DNA from: Euptelea pleiosperma
Lineage: Eukaryota > Streptophyta > Magnoliopsida > Ranunculales > Eupteleaceae
DNA: 64,000 nt
Assembly (NCBI GenBank): GCA_035048495.1
Contig: CM068553.1
Coordinates: 23,189,190-23,253,189, forward strand
Direction: 5' to 3'
This document shows positions 11,850-23,717 of this stretch, one piece after another. How positions within the stretch are numbered: position 1 is the first letter of the stretch; each line of letters begins with the position of its first letter. A program made the translations under genes and the position numbers. The notes under the pieces are model-generated. The model was given only the letters and a program-made list of their open reading frames with translations, did not search any database and was not told where the DNA came from.

Positions 11850-14154
11850 CTGGAAAAGTAGATGCAAAGTTGCCATTTTTTAGCTCTTGAGAAAATTTCT
11901 AAAGCAGCTGGTGATCAATTACAACTTTAGTTTTCTCTGATTTCATTTTGTTTTTCCATACCTTCACATCTAAGTACTAGTATTTATGTAAATAAAAAAA
12001 AAGTACCAGTATTTATGTAAATATAATGTAGTTGGGAACATACACTCTCCAAGTCAGGGTTTAAAGTTTGGTTGAGTTGTCTCAAGTTCATGGTGTCCTG
12101 GTATGAGTCCGAGTCATAGTAAGCTTTCATATAAATGTCTCAGAAAGTTGGCCAAGTCAATATGGAATTGAATAGGTTTCAATTGTTTTGGAAAATTCTT
12201 AAAACAGGACTGCTAAGAAACGACCCGAGCCTTGGGCTTGCTCTTTTAAAGCTAAAAACTTAATGAGACAATGAAAACAAAATGGAGTCTATAGATAGTT
12301 CTAAACTCATGCATGACCACCAGAAACCCAAAATTTCATGAAAGAAAGTCATCCAAGGCAGTCTATCTATAACGGCAATAACCTACCATACTGGAGACAA
12401 ATAGGATGCTGAAAATGAATAGACACTTCTACAGTTCATAACATGTCTTGGAAAGAACAGCAACCAACAATTGGTAAATGTACTCTCTGAATGGGTTTAG
12501 CAGGGAAAGAAACTCACAACAATAGCTATTTTGACTATTACACAGGAAATACAATCAAAGTTCAAATGGGACCTTAGAGAATATTAGATGTATGAACTCA
12601 ACCTTTGCTTTCAATAAATGCGTATTAAATAAACCTCTGGTTCATCTGACAAGAATCCATGGTCACATAATTCTTGCTTCATAGTACAAGTTCACTGAAT
12701 TCATCCAAATTGGTCTGTGTTTACTTGAAGTGCATATTAATCAAAGTCAAAATGGTCACTGGTGTCCACGACTCTTCTGTTTTAAGGATTTGAAAGCCAT
12801 GTTCTTCCCAAGAGAAGACCAAAAAAAATGCCAACTCTACTAAGCCTATTGGCACAGATCCTACTTGAGTAGATGCATTTTACTAAACCTTGCAATTTCA
12901 ACAGCATCACTAGTTCGTAGCATTTCTAACTAAAACACTAGGGGACACACCCACTGATTGGAGTTTCCAAATAGAGAATCAGTGTCACTTCAACTAGATG
13001 AGCTAAGCTGCATATATTATATCTTAGCTCAGTAGACCCTTAGTTCCAACTTCCAACAATCTCTACAAAAGCATTCCCCAACCTTATTGTGTAGACATAA
13101 ATATATGGGGATATCTCAAAATAATTTGAGCAGATGTTAAAACATGGTTGAATGAGGTAGAACCATAGAAGCACTAACATCCTTTAGTACCACAATGCAA
13201 AAACTCACACACATGTAAGCATGGAAACTAAATCTGGACAGCTCCAAACAAACAAATTGGTGCATACAAATGATTGGATGGGTCCATGCAAAAATTTCAG
13301 CCTTCCCCTCAAACTCCCAAGATAAATAGACCTACCACCTGCAGATTAGCTCAACTTGCACTAATTTGTAAGCTTCAGTGGGATGTTCTTCTACAAAGCC
13401 TGACTCAAACAAAAACCTTTACCTAGTCAATAGGCTATAATACCATAGCAAATGGTCAGAGGGACTACCAATTGTGGTAGCACAAATGTATTAATTGAGT
13501 TTGGACTCACCAATGCCCTGCCACGTTCAGCACCCTCGAACTTATAGACTCTCAGCTAAGGTGCAGTTCTAATCCTTCCACATCCTTGGTGGTCTCTATA
13601 GTCTTTTGAACTGGATCTCCCAATCTTAAATTAATCTGAATAGGTGTGGTGAACAATATGTTTGAGGTGGCGGCCATAAGAACACTTCTTTGGCCATGCT
13701 TTCTAGGTGGTGGTGGGCATTCACATCATTATTACTAAAAACCTACTTGGAGTACTCAATTCTCATCCACCCAATATGAGGTTTTCACCCCATACTTTCA
13801 ATTAAACTCAACCTGATGGGAGCTACAATGAGAATTCAGATGACAATTCTAGGTGGTTTGTTTGCTAAACTGAGAACTTGATACTCAAATATACCAACCT
13901 TATGAGTATACACTACATACAAACAGACATTTAGGTCCACAACCTATATGTTTCGTTCAATGCGTACATGTCATTAGTTTGGATCATCACCTATTCTTGT
14001 AGGTCCAGAAAATGATCCAGAAATTAACAACAAATGGGTTTTAAGCATGTATAACATAGACATGTATTGGCATCCAAAACCAAACTAAACTGTTGACCAA
14101 ATTAGATAAGCCAAAAAAACAAAAATGCAGATAAAAAGGTAGCCTGCAGCTCAC

Positions 14155-14232
14155 CTTGAATCCAACTTTGCAATCCAAATAAGAACGCCAATCTGCCTTC
14201 ATTTCTTTCAAAGGAACTCTGTCGTTGAAATC
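14155..14232 (-). pseudogene. Captured aconitase exon B fragment in the CACTA element
   Basis: It encodes [20 protein letters not shown] followed by GFK and ends at a clear donor (AAG then GTGAGC). Plant aconitate hydratases have nearly the same segment ([29 protein letters not shown]). It follows the 14329-14408 exon across a 96-bp intron whose acceptor AG appears lost. The next exon (GFAVPKE...) was not found. Aconitase interconverts citrate and isocitrate; this fragment lacks the iron-sulfur cysteines and cannot be active. Confidence 0.82.
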
Positions 14233-14328
14233 CAAACAAGAATAGTTGAAATTTCCTATGAATTTAACAATAAACAAAGCATGAATTTACTGACATTATC
14301 ATGTAGAGTTGTTAAGCACTAAACATAC

Positions 14329-14408
14329 CGCTTTGGTCTTGAAACATAGGGTTCAACATCGGCAAGGTCCAACTGTAGGTAAGATGAATATACTCTTTCT
14401 TGTTGAGG
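14329..14408 (-). pseudogene. Captured aconitase exon A fragment in the CACTA element
   Basis: An 80-nt exon bounded by acceptor TCGTTCCAG and donor GCG then GTATGT. The translation [20 protein letters not shown] plus RPKR matches the plant aconitase stretch [25 protein letters not shown], with Cys to Tyr and Gly to Arg changes. Exons A and B are adjacent and collinear as in an aconitase gene, so genomic DNA was captured. Upstream exons were not recognised in 14409-15600. Confidence 0.85.
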
Positions 14409-15618
14409 CTGGAACGACAGAAACTCATTAGTTAAATCTCATATTTAGGATTTCTAACACGAGAGATAATCCGATTGCAAGATGAACTTGTTGAAGGATG
14501 GAGGGCATGGGATGATGGACGGAGATCCAAAGAGGTGGGTCCTATACATTCCCACTGCGTCTCCATATCTAATCATCCAATACACTAGATAACAATAGTA
14601 CCAAGTACAACATTCTTAGATCAAATCAAACAAATGATACTAACCTCTCTCACTTGGAATTGATGAAATCGTCGGGCCTGCACACAATCTTGAAGTACCA
14701 AAGGAGAGTGAGCATCTCTCCTAGCTGATTCCTTGAATCAAGTGCAGCTACTCCACATGTTCATCCCCCAATATACTGAAAAATAGTATTGCTTTGGAGA
14801 GACAAGTGGTCTTGATCTACTCTTTAGCCACATGCGCACCAAATGATAATTTATGCTGCTGAGATTGAATGCCACGTTCAACTATTTTTGTCGGAAGGTT
14901 AATATAATTCTATATCTCTAGGTTGGGTCATGATCAAATATGGATGGCATATCAAAGAATTCTAAATGCTCATGTTTTGTTTTAGTCGGCTGATTTAGTT
15001 ACCTGGCTACCACTTGGGGAAGTTTGGAAATCTAAGAAAAACGTTTACGAATGGAAACCAACAATTTATAGTGATAAAGAATGACATATGCATCGCTTAA
15101 TTCCTCATGAGGCATTATTTACATCTAACTCGCTTAATTCCTGAAGCACTCTACAGCCTATGAACCTCAATTTAAGCATTTAGTTCTTTTTCTTTGGTAT
15201 TACATAAAGGCACTCTAATTGAATTAAACACTTCTAGCAAATCCTGCTATACAATTGCTAATTTTTATGCTACTTGCAGACAAGAGTTTCAGATCTTTCA
15301 TTCAAAAATTTCATAATCACAAATTAAAAGCTATTTATGCATCAAATTGATCTAATATCAAATACCCTAAGCAAGAAAAAAAAACTTTATCAAAAGATTA
15401 AAAAACAGAGAAAAAAAGAGATCAAACGAAACAAAACACTCTAGGGCTACTAGAAAAATTAAACCCTTTCAAAGATAAAATGGGGAACAGTTTGCGTAGA
15501 CAAATTGGATTATAGAAAACCCTAAACCGTGGACTGGAAGATCTTTCATTAACAAATTTGAAGGCCAAACTAAAAACCCACACCACGAAATTTTGAAGTG
15601 TTCTTTGCATCTACATAC

Positions 15619-15675
15619 CTTGATGTAGACGACAACAGCTCCAGTAGTTCTTGTTGGCGTTGGCATTGGCATCAA
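15619..15675 (-). pseudogene. Possible first coding exon near the right end of the CACTA element
   Basis: ATG-initiated MMPMPTPTRTTGAVVVYIK ends exactly at a strong donor (AAG then GTATGT) in phase 0. The product is not recognised. It could be the promoter-proximal exon of a chimeric transcript running through the captured fragments, but this is inferred from splice-site position only. Confidence 0.3.
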
Positions 15676-15999
15676 TTCCGGCGTAGGAACAAAGCTCGGT
15701 CGAACACGGTTCTTTAAGCTTGAACTTGAACTTGAACACCCCTTGTTTTCTTCAAAGAAACCCTAAAAATGGAATAAGAATGAGGCGAGAGGAAGAGAGA
15801 ACTACCCACGAAGACAACGGGTATGGGGCGGTGACAACAACAACGATAGAGAGAAAAATCGGAGATGGCAACAGAGAGAATATCGATGGTGGTGATAGCG
15901 ACGGCGAGAGAGAGACCAAGAGAGTCGACCAAGAGAAGGAGAGACATGGAGAAAGTAGGAGAGTTTCTTAGGCTTGGGATTTGAAGAGACGGAGTCGGG

Positions 16000-16311
16000 C
16001 TCTAAAACCTCATGTTTTAAACTCGTTTCTAAAAAATCGAGAAATTAAAGTTTCTTCTCGGTTTAAAAAAATTAAAAAATAATGTCCGTCTCGGTTTTAT
16101 TAAAAAGCGAAATAAATAGGTTGATTTTTCATGCCAGATTTTTGAACAATCGAAGTAAAAAGTTTTGTCAAAAATTTCAATCACGATTATCTCTGAAACC
16201 GAGATAGAATGTCTAATAATTTTGTGCACCAAGCCTTTTATCTCGATTTGCTATTAATCAATATCTTTCTAATTTTTATAAACGATATCTTTATTGATTT
16301 TTGTAGTAGTG
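16000..16311. repeat. Right subterminal region of the CACTA element
   Basis: Diverged copies of the TCTCGGTTT and AACCGAGATA words seen at the left end occur here, finishing in the terminal inverted repeat. They are fewer and more decayed than on the left. Confidence 0.6.
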
Positions 16312-16314
16312 ATC

Positions 16315-17917
16315 TCTCATCTTTTGAGTTACGAAACTCTAAGGATGTTTGAATTTCTCAAGTGACTCAATCTCATTGATTAATTCTCTAGACCTTTCCA
16401 GTAGGTCTTTCATCTTCCTAGATAGCACATCCAATTTTTTTTATCGCACAATGTGTCTTTATAGAAAATCCTTGACTCTTCACATTCTGAGTCGAGTTCA
16501 CCTATTTCTCTAGAGAATTTTGATGTGCTCTTCTCAGTTTATGACAGTCTCTAATCACATGACCCAAATTTTTGCAGTACGTACAATGACGATTGCTTTT
16601 GACAACTTTGATTTGGTCACTGATCTGAGTGGGAGTAGTTTGAGCTTTAACAAAAGTTGTCTTGGAAAAAGACCATTTTCTTGATTTTGTTTGTAACCCA
16701 AACCATGTTTGTCTCCATAGTCTTTTTCCATACGTAGAATCTCATCAAGTTTTGCAGAGCTAGGTGAGAATCCTAACACATCCCTCTTAGATTTAAAAAG
16801 CTCATTTTCTAGGGATTCCTTATGTGTCATACAAGTTTGAAATTCACATTTCAGTGACTTGTTCCTTTTTAACATAGACTCATTCTCTTGTTCTAAACCA
16901 ATAATCAACACTTTTAATTTTTTAGTGTCAATCAATAAGGCAACATTTTCAGAGTCAAGACATTTAACTCTGTCAGATAAAACTTTATTTGCCTTAATGA
17001 ATTTTATCGATTCCTTGTACAGTTCTTTCACACCAACTGTCGAGTCATCTGAGTCCCCATTGTAAGAGTCTTCTGAACTCTCATCATCACATTTCTTGGA
17101 TTCTCCATGAGATCCATAAGGACTATTAAAACGAGCAACAAAGATTATATACTTATCAGTCTTTTCATTGCTATCTGAATCATCAGAATGATCCTCTAAT
17201 TCTTCATCCCAAGTGGCATTGAATGCTTTTGCCTTGCCTTTATATTCTTATTTGTTTGGGCAAACATTAGCAAAGTGACCAAAGCCCTTACATTTGAAAC
17301 ATTGGGGTTCGCTTGAGCGGTTTTCCCTAGGGTTCTTTCACTTCTGCTACCTTTTTCATGAGGTTAGGCATGTTCTTTGGATTTATCAAAAGTTTTATTG
17401 TTCTTAAATCTATCATTTTTAGAACGAAAAAACTTTTTAATAAATAATGCCATTTCAACTTCAGAGTCAACATCTGACTCTGAGTCCCGAGCTTCAGAAA
17501 CTTTAAGGGCTAAACCTTTGATTTCTTTGGTTATCTCAAATTCATCTCATAAGTTTGTAGAGACTCAACCAGTTCATCAATTTTGAGAGACTCAATATCT
17601 TTGCTCTCCTCAATAGTTATTACCTTAGCCTAAAACCTATCAGGTAAGGATCTTAGGATTTTCTGAACTACTTTGTGTTCAGGAATGATTTCACCCAAGT
17701 TGTGTGCATAATTCACTATATCACTGAGTTGGGCATAAAATTCAGTGAATGTGTCATTCTCCTCCATTCTCATGGATTCGAACTTAGTGGTCAGCATTTG
17801 TAGTTTAGAGATCTTGACTGCTGACGTTCCTTCATGGGTGACTTTAAGAATATTCCATGCTTCTTTAACCAATGAATAGGTAGAGATTCTTCGAAGCTCA
17901 TTCTTATGAACCATTGC
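16315..17917 (-). pseudogene. Copia gag, middle and C-terminal part (SIRE/Maximus-like)
   Basis: The minus strand reads through several frames because of small indels. From the N-side (17917) it shows the copia gag core: LVKEAWNILKVTHEGTSAVK and VVQKILRSLPDRF (17900-17630). Next comes an acidic stretch, then a CCHC knuckle CFKCKGFGHFANVC near 17250-17310. A long coiled coil follows (about 17030-16700), and then a second CCHC knuckle CTYCKNLGHVIRDC near 16545-16590. A gag with coiled coil and two knuckles matches the SIRE/Maximus lineage. The N-terminus lies at 53473-53615, separated by the large nest. Confidence 0.85.
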
Positions 17918-19830
17918 TTCCAAGGGTAAGAAATCTCTCATCTCTTTCCATTCATTTTTATTATCTCATTCCACTAAACCTGTGTCTTAAACCCTCACTT
18001 TCTCTCTCTAGAGTTAGTAACTTTCTCTCTCTACCTTCTACTTTTTCTTTTTAGAAAGCTTTCTCTCTCTCTAGATCTCTTCTCTCTCTAAACGACATGG
18101 AAGGGACGTGACATCCCTAATTTCATGTTCTCTCTCTATTTTCTCTCTCTAGATCCTCTTTCTACATTCTCAGGAAAGTGGGAGGTTTAAAGGGGAAGGA
18201 GAAGGGTTCGTTTGAACCCTAATCCCCCTTATTTCTTCTCCTTTTCTCCCCAAAAACCTTTCCCCCCACGTTTTCCACGTTCTCCCCCCTTCTCTTCTTC
18301 TTCTTCTTCCCTTCTTCACCACCGTTTTCTTCTTCTGCATGGGCTGGTCGTCCTCCACCACTGGTTTGGCCTGCAACAGGTTGCTGCCCTTACTACTGCA
18401 CCATGCGATCCTCCCAACTAGACCAGCAACGTCTTCTTCCTCATAGCCAACCACCGCCTCCATAGGTGCTGCATCTTCAGCCACGTCTCCTCCACCATCT
18501 CTAGGGCGCACCCCCACCTGCAATACCGTGGGTGCTACCTCCGCCCCCTTACAGGTTTGTTATTCTTCTTCTTCTTCTTCTTCTTCTTCTTCTCCTTCTT
18601 TTTCTTCTTCTTCTTCTACAATTTTGACCGGAGTTGCAGATCTGCAACTCCGGCAACTTGACGGACTGCAAACACCCTGCACGTCCTCTCCTTCACCGTG
18701 CTGTATCAGCACCTTGGCTGTACCAGTAAGGGAACGTCCTCTCCTTCACCTTGCTGCATTAGGGCCTCGGCTGTACCAGCAAGGGAGTGTCTCCCTTCAC
18801 TTTCGCAACAAGTCGCTGGCCTCTATTCCGGCGAAACTCCATTAACGCCAGCGACATGTTCTTCTCCAAGCCTTTCTTATTCCACATCCCCCCACGTCCT
18901 CTCTCTCCCTTCCACCTCACCACCTATTCTTCATCATCTTCACTTTCATCACTGCCCAAACCTGCTGGCCATTAAAAGCTTCCCCAAACTTCTCCACCAT
19001 GCCCAAGCATCGGTAGTTGCAGGTCTGTTTTCATTCATCACCGCCCAGATCTGCTACCCCATGGCTATCCTTCTATGCTACCCTCCATCTCAGTCACTCC
19101 TTGCTGCGAGATAGTCCCTGCCAATCACCCTACGCTCCTCCATACCCTGCTGTTATACCACTGTGCAACAGCCCGGGAATCACCACCTCCATTTTCCTCC
19201 AAGGAGAGTCCATCACCACCTCCATTCCAATGCACCTCACGGCCAATCCCTTGGCCGTAACCCTTCTCTATTTGGGTAAATGTCAAGGGTAACCTTCTCT
19301 CTCTAGGTTTCTTCTCTCTCTCTCTAGATTTCCCTCTTACCTTTTCTCTCTCTAGAGAACATCTTTCTCTAGAGACATCTTTCTCTCTCTTCTTTTCATT
19401 CGTTCTCTCTCTAGAAATCATCCTATCTCTCTATCTCTCCCTATTTTCTCTCTTCTTTCTCTCTCTATCTCTCTCATTTACTGCTTTCTAGTTAGATGCT
19501 ATTCTACTTTTGTTAAGCAAACAGTTGATGTGATTCCCTTACTTTGAATTAATGAAGCTCTGATTTAGTGTGTTTATATTGATTAATTTCTCTTTCAAAT
19601 GGATGTTTTAAAGCTATTCCACCACTCTCATCTCCACATGAATTTTGGCAATTTTCTGATTGTTTTATGTTCTTATTCATGCTAATCCAACCAATCCCGA
19701 GTGCGGATCGACATCCGACACGAATCCCTATACAATATCTCTATATTTTGTAGGAAATTTTGGATCAAAATTACAAATGTGTTGATTCTAGGGTTTCCGA
19801 ATCCAACGACGAGGAAAAACCCTAGTTTCA
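17918..19830 (+). repeat. Athila LTR fragment, plus orientation, 5' part missing
   Basis: The right end carries the family's 3' sequence (GAGTGCGGATCGACATCCGA near 19700, then the telo-box hairpin, ending TTTCA at 19830). Upstream are the pyrimidine-rich stretches, CTT microsatellites (18550-18620), TCTCTCTCTAG repeats and a perfect 26-bp palindrome with half-site CCGGAGTTGCAGA (18628-18653). The normal TGATATTCGC start is absent. The first ~70 bp (17918-17990) are not assigned. Confidence 0.7.
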
Positions 19831-19836
19831 AGAATA

Positions 19837-22550
19837 TGAAATTAGGTTTTTTCATCGTCGTTGGTTACGAAAACCCTAAAGTTCAACAATATTTGTAATT
19901 TTGTTTCACTTTAAATCCTGCAAAAATGCAGACTTGTACAGTGGCTCGTGTCGGATATCGTCCGTACTCGGGGTTAGGGCAATTAAAGAACAATAATGAT
20001 GGAAACTGTTTAAAACATGAATTTTGGTGAGAGATTAATCAGACGAAGCATCAATTAAAGAAAACTCAATAAGACGATAACTTTCAAAATCCAACTTTAT
20101 TCAATTATAAATCAGCTTACAATACTTGAATGAGCAATAAATAAAATTAAAGCAAATAAAATTAATCTAAAGAAAATATAAAGAGAGAAGGTAGAGAGAG
20201 AAAATAAGGTAAAGCTAGAGAGAGAAAGTAACATAAAGGATTAGAGAGAGAATAAAGGGGATGAGAGAGAAAGTGCATTTAGATAGAGAAAATGAAGAGA
20301 GAGAAAGAAGAGAGAAGAAAGAGATAATGGAGAGAGAGAAAGAAGAGAGGAAGAAAGAGATACTCACCTAGGAAAACCTACTCCAATTTGGACTCGGCCA
20401 TTGACATGGCCGTTTGAAGGGATCTTTGGAAGAGAGTGTCTCTCCGGTGTGATGCATCAAGGAGAGGCGGCAAGAGAGGTGAGGAAGACGGTGTGCTTGG
20501 GGTGGTGGCTGCTGGTGGTGCCCGGAAAGATTTCACAAGGAGGATGTGATATGCAAAATGATTGTGGGGGAGCACGTGGGGCTGTTCTTCAGCAGGTGGT
20601 GTATCCTTTTAGTAGCTAATCCAGAGAGATGTTGGAAAGGCGTCAACGGAGATAGCTTGATGTCGCATGAATTGCAACAGGTGTTCGGTTTTGCAGGTGT
20701 GCAACGGCTAGGGTGGAAGGGACGCAATGTCAGTCCACGAAAGAGAAGCTAACGCTTCCTCAGTCTGTGAAGAGGAGGTACAAGCAACACACCGTGGATG
20801 CTAGAGGCAAGGCGGTAGTGGGAGGTACTGCTGGAGGGAGCAGCAGTTGTTTAACACGGACTGCCACCAGGCATGTCTGTAAATTCTTCGGTGAATGAGT
20901 TGCAGATCTGATTGTCGGAGTTGCTGGTCTGCAACTCTGGTAACTGATTGAAGAAGAAGGAGAATAAGGATGGGAAGAGGAGAGGATGTGGTGGCTACTT
21001 TGGAGGACTGTAGTGATTGTGGAGAGTGGCTGGTCTCCCTACCAGATTTGCATGCAACACTTAGAGTGGCTGTTCCGCTTGAAGACGGAGTTGCACCCGT
21101 AACCAGTGGATCTGATGTGCTCCACTTAGAGAGAACGGTGCTTGGTTGCACAGTTGCCGGTGGTGGAGTGTTAATGGTGACTGGTTAGGAACTAGTCTGG
21201 TGGAGATGTGGAGCGGTCAAAGGCAAGCAGCATACGATCCTGTGTTGGACGTGATCGCCTTGTGGAATTTTCAGATGGGAAAACCGGTTGTGGAGATGTT
21301 GCAGGTCACCGGAGTTCTGCAACTCCGGTGAGAAGAAAGGGAGAATAAGAAGAAGAAAAAGAAGAAGAGGGATAAGAGGAGAATTTACCTTGTAGAAGCA
21401 GGTGGGTTGAAATGGTGGCAAAGTGGAGATGCAGATGGTGAGGGCACTAGAGTAGTTGAGGAAAGTGTGCAGACCGTGATAAGGTGCCGGAGAAGGGAGT
21501 AGCTGCTGCACACTTGTTCAGTCCGTGTAGAGAAGAGGGTGAAGTGCCTAATAGCAGATCACGACCCGGAGATATGCACACGGCCTGAGCAATTTTCAGG
21601 CGATGTAGAGAGCAGCTGGCATAACACGTGAAGTGCACCAACAGGACAGGGCAGGTGGGGAAAGCTTGCTGCAATGGTGGTAGGGTGCAGCAAGTCTGTG
21701 ACTCCAAGGGAGGCTGCAAGTTCTTTTGTTGGAGACAGGTTGAGAGAAGAAAGGAGAGAGAACCTATCTTAGGATGTTAGAGGGGAAGGGAACCGTGGTT
21801 GCAAGTGAGCAGCGTGGTGACTTGGGGATTCTCGCCTGAGAAGACGAACCAATCCGGCCAAGAAGGTGGCCGGAGAAGAAGAAGAAGAGGAAGAAGAAGA
21901 AAGGGAAAAAGAGAAGGGGGAGGGAACCAACCTTTTAAGGGAACCGTGGGTTCCTCTTATAGGTTTAGGAGAGAGGGGTAGTGACTAGGAGAAAGAAATA
22001 GAGATGAGGGAAAAAGGTGGAATCGTTGGAGAGGTTGAGGGAGAATTGGTCTTGTGAAGACCATTTCTCTCTCAAGCAAAGGTGGGCTTCTAATGAATGG
22101 GCTTTGGGCCATGAGGTTATGGGGCTATTGGATTTGGGCTATAAGGATTTGGTCTAGCTCATAGTCCATTTATGTTGTGGACCATAGGGAAAAGAGGAAT
22201 GGGCCCCTGGGCAAATTGGGCATGCTACATGTCGGCCGGTGGCTAGTAAGTGAGTTGCGGGCCAAGGGCCATGGGATTTATGCAATGTTAGTGGGCCATC
22301 ATTGAAGGCCTTGGCCATATGATATTGGGCCTAGGAGAGTAGCCTTTTGGACCAATACTGAGCATGCCACATGTCGTCCAATCGTCCGTCATGATAATAG
22401 ACCTAAAGTTAGATGAGCTAGTGGGCCAGTAGGATAATGGGCCATGATAGAGTGGATGGCCAAGATAGGAGAATCAGTAGATCTAGAGAGATCCAACGGT
22501 CCAATAGAAGATCTAACGGTGGAAAAGCCATGTGAGATGGGATAGAATTG
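19837..22550 (-). repeat. Athila LTR M0, left part (split by the Tat element)
   Basis: It starts TGAAATTAGG with the telo-box hairpin (19841-19876). Its other half is 52686-53414. The 5-bp TSD GAATA is present on both outer flanks (19832-19836 and 53415-53419), so the two parts form one LTR, probably solo, that was opened by the Tat element at 22550. Purine-rich runs, several GGAGTTGCAG-type partial palindromes (20917, 21308) and the short word GATCCAACGGTCC typical of U3 are present. Confidence 0.85.
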
Positions 22551-22617
22551 TGTGGGTACCATAATTTGACCTCTGTGGAGTGAGGCGGATTCGGGGCGCA
22601 ACAGTCTTTTATTGGAC

Positions 22618-22860
22618 GATCCATAGGAGTACAGACCAACTGGCGGCTTGTGACCAGCTGGCGGCCAGTGACCAGTTGACGGCCAGTGACCAACTGGCGG
22701 TTAGTGACCAGCTGGTGGCCTTCGACCAGCTGGCGGCTCGCGACCAGCTGGCAGCTCGCGACCAGCTGGTGGCCCGTGCCCAGCTGGCGGTTCATGACCA
22801 GCTGGCGGCTCACGACCAGACAACGGTTTGGACCAGATGGCGACCCGGATCCAGCTAGCA
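22618..22860. repeat. Minisatellite of GACCAGCTGGCGG units in Tat LTR
   Basis: About ten imperfect units of roughly 20 bp (GACCAGCTGGCGGCTCGC-like) occur, each with the palindrome CCAGCTGG. The array recurs at 51683-51880 in the other LTR, and the motif also appears inside the antisense coding region (49420-49500, 50110-50230). Confidence 0.85.
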
Positions 22861-23144
22861 GACCATGATCACCAGACGGTCTTAGATCGCCGGATGGGAC
22901 AAACCCAATGGTCAAGCCTTACTGGCAAGATATTCGTGGACCCTAGGTCAGAGACAGGGCGAGGGCGGACAAGAGCAGCCCGGGCCGACCCTCCCTTTTC
23001 AGAATAGAGAGGGACACTTAGCAAACATAGAAATAGACTGCTAACGAGAGGCGGGAAGGAACAACAGTGAGCGGGCCACCTTCTGTCCGGCCAATGAAAA
23101 GAGACCCAAAAAAAAAATAACAGAGAAAAGAAGAGACGGGGGTC

Positions 23145-23152
23145 TATAAATA
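23145..23152 (+). promoter_or_regulatory. TATA box of Tat 5' LTR
   Basis: TATAAATA in a GC-rich setting, repeated at the same place in the 3' LTR (52159-52166). Confidence 0.7.
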
Positions 23153-23671
23153 GAGGACCCCTCCCCTACAGAATGGGGGGATCTTTTTCCAGAACAATTC
23201 CCTTACCAGTGAAGGGGAAGGGAGAGAGCCAAATCATATCAGAAGAGAAAAAAAAAGATAAGTCTAGGAAGAGGAGAAACGACCTTTCCTTTTCTTGGAG
23301 AGATATCCTTTGTGTGTATCTTGCTGTAGTGGAGCCTTTCCTGACTTGATCGTCGGAGTGTCTTTGGCAGGTACACCACCCACCTTGCTTCGAAGGAGGT
23401 GATTGAGGAGCAGGAGCGGATCTGGAGTCGCAGCAGGCAAAAAGATGGAGTCCTGAAGGCGGAGAAGGCTTTCTACAGCTGCTCTCTCTTTGGCAACCGA
23501 CCTCAACCTTGCGTAGGCGATCTTCTTGGAGTCGGACATCTTGTGCTTGAGATTTGTAAAGCTAATCAGAATGTGAAGAGGTTTTATGTACAAAAAGAGA
23601 ACATTCTATTAATAGAAAGTATCTGCTGACTTTGAGGGTGGGAGGGTAAGATTACAGTTTTTGCCTCCACA

Positions 23672-23717
23672 TCTTTTGGCCCATTTTGTGGGAAGCGACA
23701 AGAAGCTTCCTAGCACG
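23672..23717 (+). other. Decayed primer-binding site and leader start of the Tat element
   Basis: TTTTGGCCCATTTTGTGGGA follows the LTR. Tat-lineage elements usually have TTGGCGCCGT-TGTGGGAA here, so this is a mutated primer-binding site. It fixes 22551-23671 as the 5' LTR of a plus-strand element. The leader is cut at 23717 by an Athila LTR. Confidence 0.6.

Larger units (their letters stand above)
10512..16311. mobile_element. Non-autonomous Pack-CACTA transposon with captured gene fragments
   Basis: The left end is CACTACTACAAAAATCAA and the right end is its perfect inverse TTGATTTTTGTAGTAGTG (16294-16311). They are flanked by the 3-bp TSD ATC (10509-10511 and 16312-16314). CACTA ends, 3-bp duplication and repeated subterminal motifs define the CACTA/En-Spm superfamily. 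The element is 5800 bp and shows no TNPA or TNPD transposase, so it would depend on an autonomous partner. Its middle holds exon-intron fragments resembling host genes on the minus strand. It is inserted in the internal region of the copia element. Confidence 0.93.
22551..23671 (+). repeat. 5' LTR of Tat-lineage Ty3/gypsy element
   Basis: It runs TGTGGGTACCATAATTTGAC to TTTTTGCCTCCACA, about 1.1 kb, closely matching the LTR at 51601-52685. TATAAATA (23145-23152) is a good core promoter, leading into GAGGACCCCTCCCC. A CCAGCTGGCGG minisatellite occupies the first third. Flanks AATTG and AACTA (at 52686) match at only three of five bases, so the TSD is eroded or the LTR ends have shifted. Confidence 0.85.

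Noticed and set aside
14640..14830. Further captured exon (frame with WYFKIVCRPDDFINSK before a GTGAGAG donor)
   Set aside because: Splice-like, but no recognisable homology and several frames are equally plausible.
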